DNA from: Piezodorus guildinii
Taxonomy: Eukaryota > Arthropoda > Insecta > Hemiptera > Pentatomidae
Assembly (NCBI GenBank): GCA_023052935.1
Contig: CM041293.1
Location: forward strand, 55,416,725 to 55,480,724
Reading direction: 5' to 3'
DNA length: 64,000 nt
Part shown: positions 35,031-44,600 of the stretch, piece by piece
Position numbering within the stretch: position 1 is the stretch's first letter
How the letters are laid out: each line of letters opens with the position of its first letter
The notes under the pieces: generated by a model
Told to the model about the DNA's origin: nothing
What the model saw: the letters and a program-made list of their open reading frames with translations, nothing else
The model's database searches: none
Program-made: the position numbers and the translations under genes

Positions 35031-35220
35031 ACCTTCTAGATGTACTGATAACAAATCTTATAGAAATACTACATTTTATAGACATTTTTTTCATTCCATG
35101 CATTCATTACTGTCTTTTCAGAATTTTGATTAATGAAGATGCACCTGATGAAGTTGTAACCAATTTAGATGAGGCTGTAGATTTTTAAATTAATGCAATG
35201 ATATGTATACTATTATACAG

Positions 35221-35281
35221 GATGAAATTGGAATGGGTGGTTTTAAGTTGAAATCTGGATCTACATTATTGGAGTATACTG
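35221..35281 (+). CDS. Possible second exon of the plus-strand gene
   Basis: Between an acceptor (tattatacag) and a donor (G|gtaaat) lies a 61-bp open stretch. In the phase left by the 33998-34171 exon it reads DEIGMGGFKLKSGSTLLEYT. It is short, and the match could be chance. Another plus-strand acceptor at about 35142 opens a frame ending at VDF-stop, but in a different phase. Confidence 0.22.
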
Positions 35282-35499
35282 GTAAATTCACCAGTGTTTA
35301 AATAATTAGATTTTGAACTCTAGCTTACTAAAATTTTATTTTTGATGAAAATTAATTACATTTATTTACAATTGATATACAGATAATAAAATCAAAACTA
35401 TTATTGTTTAAATTATTCCTTTTCTAAATGTGTACGGTATTCCTCATATATTAAAAAAATAATTTTTAGGTTAATGGAAAAGTAATTTGACAAACTCAC

Positions 35500-35635
35500 C
35501 ATATTCTGTCTGTCTATCTCAAACTGCTTCTTCCTTCTATTTATCGCTGAACTAGCCTCTATTTTGAAATTTCTTTCTCCAGCTTTTCTAAACGTTCTGA
35601 CTTTAGCTTTGGTAAATTTCTCTGGCTCAAAATAG
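35500..35635 (-). CDS. Basic helical exon of the unrecognised minus-strand gene
   Basis: 136-bp exon, acceptor attgtgcag, donor gtgagt after 35500, ending in phase 0. It encodes YFEPEKFTKAKVRTFRKAG and, further on, INRRKKQFEIDRQNM: highly basic and probably alpha-helical. The next exon should lie below 35.5 kb on the minus strand; I could not find it. Confidence 0.55.
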
Positions 35636-38600
35636 CTGCACAATAATGACTTAATCAGTTATTTTAATTTTTCAAGTAAATATCTTTGTACAATAGTGCC
35701 CATTAGTATTTATAAATGTGTGATCTATCCAGATATTGGTAGAATCATAATCAATTATAGATGAATAAAATGAGTATGATTAAACATTTTTAATCATAAT
35801 CACTTGAGGCTATTTGCTCTCAAGCCAAGATAAGTCTTTTTGCCTTTGCACCTTTTTCTCCTAACACTCCATCAGACATCAGATATTATCCATACAATAT
35901 CATTTTCCTCCAAAGGCAATACCCAACACAGTTCCTTCCTTTCTGAATGCTATAATTATTTAAATTATGATACAGCATACTATTGTATTAATAATAGTAT
36001 GTCTGCTTTATAATTGATTAAAAACGACTAAAGATACCAGTTCAGAAAATCACCTAAAGTTGTTAATACTGTCACCAAACTAATTGTAACAAATGAGCAG
36101 CTAAAAAGTTAATTATTGATGAAATAGCTAATGACATTAATAGCCATAATGACATTCATATAAAATAAATTTCAAAATAATTACATGTGTTTCCTGATTT
36201 GGTTGATACATATCAAGTGATACCTAGTACCCTATACAATATTCTCTCCTCCTCCCCCTATAATTCAGAAAATATGCTATAATTGCAATGATTGAACAAA
36301 ATTATAAAACATAAAATTGGTGAAAATAATATTATTGATGAAATAATTTCTGAGGGGTAGGAAAGGAAGGGATATCTTCAAAGGTAAGGTGATCTTTGTA
36401 ATTCGGGTTTGGATGGGGTATAGTAAGTAGGTGGAATCGTGTTGGCATCTATTGTCAGTATTTGTATTTAGCTTTATTATCAATATACATTTAGTCTCTA
36501 AAAGAAAATCTTGAGGCTTTTCTTTAGATTAACTGAAATATTTAGGTGTTTTTTTTTGTTTTGTTTTTTCCATTGCAATTTATAATTTAACTTATTTTTC
36601 GTTTATTAAATATAATTTATTCATTATTAAAGGTCTGATTTACTGAGGAAAATCAATATTATAAAAAATCCAGTATTCTTACTTACAGTGATATTTTTAT
36701 AATTATGAAAAGTATATGTTTATTAATAATTTAGAATATGTTTTAATAATATTTAACAGATAACCTGTATAATGTCATTATTAAATCTATTATACTGAAA
36801 ATCATATATTTTCTCATTGTATTCTAATCTTTCTGTATAATGTTATATTTTTGTTAAACAAGCCAATTAAATCTGTTGTCATCAAAAGTATAACTTTATT
36901 AATTTTTACACAATTTTGGCTCCTGGAGCTATTCTCATCAATCGTTAATATTAATTATGTCCATTGAACCTTTTCTCAAGTGTCATTGGAGAGTTGCTTA
37001 AACAAAGCTGCTGAAAGATCACGGATTCTATTAGAAATACGATCATTGTCAAAGAGACAAATCCGTATCCTGGCTATTTCTTGGCAACTGTATATCACAT
37101 GATAGACAGTTTAATGTTTCCTCTTGCAGAATCTGCAGATAGGTGAGGCTACTAATCTCATATTGTGGAGGTGCTTATAAAGATGACAGTGTCCTGTCAT
37201 TAAATAGTCCCATCACCCTGCTCGAGGTTGTCCATTGATAGAAAAATATGACTCTTCTGTTTTACGGTTCCTCCAGTTGAGTTGAGTTTTTCACCAGCAG
37301 CCGCCTTGATCAGATTTTTTGCATAGCTGAGTCTTATTCCAAAATAAAAAATATGTTCAGATTTGGAAGGTAACTGTACAGAACTTTACTTGAAGAAATA
37401 TTTCAACAAGCAAGTTTTTCATTTTCTACAATGTAATTATTAGAAATAAGCATAATAGACAAGATAGTAACTCTTTCATGACTGTTGGATTGCTAATTTA
37501 ACCCAAACTAAAAATTCTTTCTTGCATTAATTCAATAATATTATATAAAAGAAGGTGTAAGTTACTTGTATTATGATTACTGTTCTAATCATAGCAGATA
37601 GTATTTAATAGCTATGTTTCGATTAGATAACTATATTTTATGTTTAAATTTACCTAAACCTCCATCGTTCCTGTATTAGATAAATATAGGATAGATACTT
37701 TTTACTCAGTCTGCTGGTGCTGCTCAAGACAGTATCCTAGGACCCATTCTTTACACAATCTATACAGTTGATATCCTAACCCATCTTAACACATTCCTAT
37801 CTACCTATGCCCCGTTGACACTTGCGTGTTATCAGTCAATAACGATCCTACTATTGCCTCTCATACTCTTCAATCCCGTATCAGAGACCTTGAGGTATGG
37901 TGTCAGAACTGGATAATTAAAATCAATTCCAATAAATCCCAACAAATTACCTATAACCTTCATCTAAAACCTGACATCCTGTCCAACAGTGTCCTTTAAT
38001 GATATCCCGCTTGTCTCCCAGTTGAACAGATCTGCTATGTAGGACTCCTGCTTGACAAATGCCTTACATGGAATCCACATACAAGACTAAAAAGACAAGA
38101 AACTGGTCGCCGATTTTGGTTATTTCAACACTTACTGGACAGAACCTCTAACATTCCACTTACAAACGCTCATTTACATGACAATCATAAGGCCAATCTG
38201 GAACCTACAGAGTTGAACTTTGGGGCTCTACTAAACTATCATCCAAATCTTTACAGTCAAAAATCCTCAAGCTCCTTACTTTGTCACGAATAAAATCATT
38301 CATAAAGACCTCCTTGTTCCATACGTTGCTGATTTGGCCCGTACTAGGTATCATTCCTTCCATGACAAACTCTAATCACTCGTTTCAATCCTTGCTTCCT
38401 CTTCAATTCCTGATAATTCACCAAGGCATGGGAAGAAAAGATCTCGAGACCTTCTTGTTTAGATTGGCAACTAGAGTGCTACCAATGAGCAGTTTCTCTT
38501 CATGTTTTTCATGTACACTATCATTTACTAGCATATTTACTTGTTGTATTATAATATACAGTTGTAAATTTCAATAAAAATTTATTTTAAAAAAATTACT

Positions 38601-41600
38601 TATTTGCTTTTTACAGCATAATTTACATTATTTTAACTTCTTTTTGGCTTAAACTTTTATTCTGTTAGCAGTATGATTGATGCCATAGTACTTCTCAGTT
38701 AAAAATTTTAAAAAATATAGAAAACATTGAATTGTTGATGTGACATTCTTGAACCAAGATATTTAAAACATTGTTTTGATTATTTATTGTAATTTACAGT
38801 TTCTATGCTACTTCACTACTGTCCATTCTTCTCAACTATTCTATCTAAAGAACATGTCATATAATACCAACTTACATATAGTTGAAATATTCAGCAACTA
38901 TACCTACCCAGAAAGACACGGTTTATCATAATCAGAAGGAGGTATGGCCACGTGAGATGGTGTAGTGTTATTCGTCACTTCAGTAACACTATCTGAGTGA
39001 TCTTCGTCACTAAAAGACTTTTGGATGCTTTCCTGAATAAAATAAAAAAACAAAAATCCTTGTAATTATGCAGTTAATCCATGAAAAATTCATGATGAAT
39101 TAAACAGGATTTTTAAATGGTACTGATGAAAAAATCTTTCTTATTGATAATTGCTTAACTATACAATTCCTTTTACTTTTTTTAAATAAAAGCATTAAAA
39201 TAACAATTTTCACAATGTGATCAGTGGTTATTATTTTACTTGATGTATTTGTTTGCCTCAATTCTTCAAACTGTTTACTGTTACTGTTGTCATTTATTTG
39301 TATGTTTCATGGGATTGGCTATAAAATATTTTCTCTTAAGTACTATTGAGGAAATAAACATCTTCTAAATAACTCTATTGATTACCAATTCTGTTTTAAA
39401 AATAATTCTTAGTATTCCTAGCAAGACTGTCCTCTCAATAGACACAAAGCAATATATCAGAAATAAAAAAAAGAATCACAATTATATAATTATTATAATA
39501 TACAATCATTGATTATAGCAAATGTTTAGAAACAAGGTTTATAGCCAAAAGATAATTAAATTAAGTGACCCCTTAAGTGACTTATAAAAGGAATTGTTGG
39601 TGAAGGAAACAGAATGTTAAGTTAAAAAAGCTAAATGTTTTAGAAGATGTAGAATAGACCCATGTATTGCAGGTGGTCCTAGGAATTTTTAACGTGAGTA
39701 AAAAAATTCTTAGTTACTTCCTCCTTCGGAGGACACGTTAAAAGGTGGTCCTGAGCTTATGGGATGTCAGGTACTCGTTAAAGATCCCTTTTCTAATAAA
39801 ACCTGGATAGACAAAATTTAGGACTCACACTGTAGCATCGTCCAATTAGCCACAGAAGCATAAAGTGATGTTAAATGAACAAACGGACAAGAACCATGTA
39901 TTTATTGCTCATAAAATATAATTCCTGGGTGTGTGAATTAGTATTAATAATCTAATTTAAAAATATAGAAAGCATTGATACTTATTTTATTCATGTTATT
40001 TGTCTAAAAATAAATATATCTATTAAAAATGATAAAAATTTTACCTCTGAATCTGATGAGGCAAGTTTTAGATCGTATGCGGCTTTCATTATATCTTCCC
40101 CGTTGATATCTGACTGTTCATTATTTCGCTCCCAATATTCTTCAAATGATATGATGTTTTCATCTTCGTTTTCACTTTTACATTTACATGAGCATGAACA
40201 TGATTCTCCAATATGGTCGCTACAGCGGCAGCTAAACATGATAAGAAATTCTGAGTGACAAATTCACTTCTTGAATATGGTATGAAGGAAAATAGTGCTA
40301 GTGGATGTCAATATAATAGAATGGATACTATACAACCAAGATACCAGTCTTAGCTCCCTAAGAGTATCATTACTTTAATTTAATTTATATATATATATAT
40401 ATGTTGTTATAATATTGTCACATTTAATGTGCATTTTGAGAATTGTTCTTAGAAGTCATTCATCCTTGTCCAAGACATCATGATGCCTAATATGTTAAAA
40501 GTAGACATAATATCCTTGTTATGAATTTCTTACATTTCAAATGAACTAATTATTTTGGGCTTTAGTTAAATGTGGATATGCTGAATTTTTATTATTATTA
40601 TTATTTTTTTAATAGAAAACTTACATAATAAAAGGTTTTAAAAAATTAATTTAATTTCACAGTTTTGTCAATATTGAAGTTTAAATTTTGTTCAGGCCAT
40701 GATGTAAATCTCATGCCACAAAAATGTCAGTTTATTATTAAACTTATCATTATCATGGTTCTACTCCGCTAGTTTTCACGGTCTGCAACAGCAGCTCTCC
40801 AATACAGGGTACTTTGAAGAACCCACTTCTCCATGTTAACAGCGTTTAGCCACCTTACATTCAGTTTTCCGACTTTCCTTTTGACGTGTAGCTGTTCCAT
40901 AAGTACCTTTTTGGGAATGTCACTACTGCTCATCATCTCCACATGCCCAGCTTATCGGTTTTTTTCTTAACTTAATGAATTCAATAATATCCATTGTCCA
41001 TATACAAGCTTAAGATCTCCATGTTCATTCTTATTTTCCAGAAAGTACCCTTTCAAATACAAAAGTCTTGTTTTGTTAAAGGCCCATTCCTCTGACCTGA
41101 AAGTAACAATTGGATACACAGGTTAATCTTGGTCCTATTCAAAAATAATCTTCCAGGCCATGGCAGTATCAGGTACCAGAAGCTACTCAGCCATTTAAAC
41201 TTATATAGACCCATATCAAAGGTACCATTTTGTGCTTTGCCTTCTCCAACTCTCATATATTTCAGTTTTCTCTGTTTGACAATTAGTCTGAGATTTTTCC
41301 AGATTTTAGAATGACTCCCCCCTTAAGGCATTCTACGATCTGTTAACAATGTAATAATTATCAGTATGTTCCAGTAATTTGACTGTATTATTGAATAGGG
41401 TGGTCTGGAGTTGGATGCATGTCTCATGCACAGCTTTCTCCGCATTTAGTATCAAAGGGTCTGGACGGCTCTGGACCAATGCACACTACACAATTGGAAC
41501 CCAACTAGGTCATCTTTTTTTCTAAGCCCATCTCAATTCTGGTCGGGTTACACAGTTAGAGGCTAATTTAAAATCCATGAAGAGATGGTAATAGTCGATC

Positions 41601-44600
41601 TGCCTTTTCTGAAACCTACTTGGTACTTGTCTATCTCTCTTTCAACGTGAAGAACAAATTTTTCAAGAAGGATTTTTAAGAGTTGACTAAAATTAGAGGA
41701 ATAGGAAAAGTGATACTTAGGGGTCTGAGTACTCTACTTTTTCTATACAGCACTGAGCCCAGATTTATAGAGAGGAGGGGTCTTTGTATGAAGATGACGC
41801 AGTCAGTATCTTTCATGTTTTTTGCCAAATATTATTGTTAGTTTTTTGTATGTTAGTGAAATATGTGTTGTAATTTTTGTTTGTTTGTTTTGGTTTTAAG
41901 GTGTAAAACCCTAAGGTCATCAACGCCTAGAAATTTAATTATGTAATTTTTGTGTTTATATTGTTGTATAAATTTCCTCTGTTAGTAAGTCTATTTAGTA
42001 GTTGTTTGTTACTAGAATAGGATTCCATGTAATAATATAAAAAAAAAAAAAAGTGAATCCATGCTTGTTAGATAAACCGTTTTTCAGATCTTAGAACACA
42101 ATTTATTGTTTTTTTTTAGTATGAATTTCTGTTCTTCTGTTTAATTTCGTGCATGTTAAAGTGTTGATCAACTGGAAAATAAAATAATAATTATAAGGTT
42201 TGCCAAACTATCAAATTTCAAATGGCAAGAATTTAGTTGTTTTGTTTTTTTAATTTGGAATAAACTCTCTGAACTGCTTCAACTTCCACTGTTTTAGGAC
42301 AGTAAGATTTATCTGTAGCACTTCTTAGGCTTGTTTCAACAACCATACTTGTACCATTGCCAGTATACAGTAGTATGTAATAATTGCCTAGCTGCTTTAC
42401 TACAAGGGATGTCATGGTATTGTAGGTGTAAAAAAGTGATGACAACCTTTATTTGGAAACCAAAGAAAGGAGATAAATTATTTTAAATCACGAAAATCAT
42501 GGTAAAACACTTTATTTGAAGAGTTTAGTCATTTTCAAGCCTTTAAAATCAATATCATTAATTCTTAAGTTAGGAACTTGGATCTGATCTCTATACTGTG
42601 ATGTGAATGAACAGAAAAGAAAACTATTATAAATTAAATTTCAGTGGTTTATTGATTCATTTATTATTTTATTTAGCAAATACAGAATAGTTTTTAATTC
42701 CTTTTTTTTCTTCTTTTTTATTTTAATTTACGCCCATTCAAAGATAAATGTCAACACTCAGCATATCTGTCTAAAATTAAGTATTGCTTTACAGGCGATT
42801 CACGTTTTTATTAGGAATTCTACCTATAAAAAAAAATGAGAACGTGATATTGACCAATATTTGTCATTTTAATGCATAATTATCAAATTATGTATAATTT
42901 AATTTGTTGCCATTTTGGAATTGATAAGAATAGCAAAGAGGTTATTACACCTATGATCAACTGCATAGCATTCTCAAAGCAACATTTTTAATTATTTAGG
43001 ACATTATTATGTAATTACTTAACTTCAGTTTAAAAAATATGATATAAATTATAATTTTTTTTAGTTGGGTATTAATTAATATTCGTCTTATTAACTCCCT
43101 TCTTACCTCTCGCAGTTTAGTTGAACAAGAAATATTATGACTTATTATTTTAATTGAAGCCGAACTAAGGTTTTGAGTGAATATTATTGGCCTTTGGTAT
43201 CCTGTTGAAGATACGTAGCTCAGTGAACTGAATTATTACTGGGATCCACAGGTGTGCAATTAACGACAGGATGTCTTGCTGCCCGGCATGCGGTCATATG
43301 TAACATTTGTTTCTTCCGCCTCCACTTAAGAACCACTGCCATGAGTTCTCTTTCCGAAGTCTTGGAACTCTAAATGAGCGACGTCTTAAACTATAAGTTT
43401 ATTTTCATATTAGCCACGAGGCATTATCTAAATATTTAATGCAAGTTACATCAATAAATCCGTAGTTTTTTATCCTAATTTTTACCATCTACTTCAGGCT
43501 TAAATTACGCAATATGATACCTAACAAGATTACGATCTATGAATACGAAGTCACGGTCTAATTATGTTTTTGATGAAACATACTATCATTCTTTGCAAAC
43601 TAAAATATCTTGTTCCAGAAAGAAATGATATGCGCGAAATTTTCTTTAGACTTTGTTTTTTCAATACTGTGAGATGTTTATCATTTGCGTTCTAGAATTG
43701 TCCGTCGGTCCAAAACGTTAAGGTTATGTTTCACTAAAATAAACCTAGTTTTCCAGAGGTGATTTGAAATCAAAGAAAACTTTAGGACTGTTGTAATGTT
43801 GAGAAGAAACTACCTTGGCCGTAATAACTAATTTATTATACACATCGCAAATAACTCTAACATTTTTCTTGTAACAACTAGATATGGATATATCATGGAT
43901 AGATTCGATATATCAAGACATACTTTTGAACAGGTAGAGAAATATAAGTATTTAGGTTCAATGATAACAAGAAAAAATGAAATCCAGGGGAAAATAAAGT
44001 CCCGATCAAAGGCGGGAAATGCGTGTTATTCAGTTGCGAAATTACTTAGATCGCGGCATCTTTCTAAAAACTTAAAGGTTAGAATTTATAAAACTATTAT
44101 TCTTCTGACGGTTTTTTAAGGATGTGAAACGTGGCCTCTTTGACGGATGAACAACGTCTTATGGTTTTCAGAAATAAGGTACAGCGTAAAATATGTGGTC
44201 CAAAGAGAGATGAGACCGCTGGGGAGTTTAGAAGGTTGCACAATTGAACGGAACTTGTACCCTGTGACTATAATTGAGGTGATAGTATCGCGGAGACTCA
44301 AAGGGTGTGTAAATTTGTTGGGCTCAGTGAAGAAGGGATTACCAAAAAGTTGGTATTCGCTGAACCAACTGGTAGGCATCCGAAAGGTAAGCCGAAGCGT
44401 CGATGGTAGGAATGTTTTAAGTCTGATTTAGGGGCTTGGGTTTGAACGGTGATCATTGGACGAGTCTGTGTAAGCAGTATTTGCTGGTATCGGCATCCAA
44501 CCTTCGGGGGTCAGTAAGCCTATTACTATTAACCACTAGATAACTATGTTACTCTCTATTAACAATGTATTTTCTTTTATCATTTTTTTATTAAGATCAA

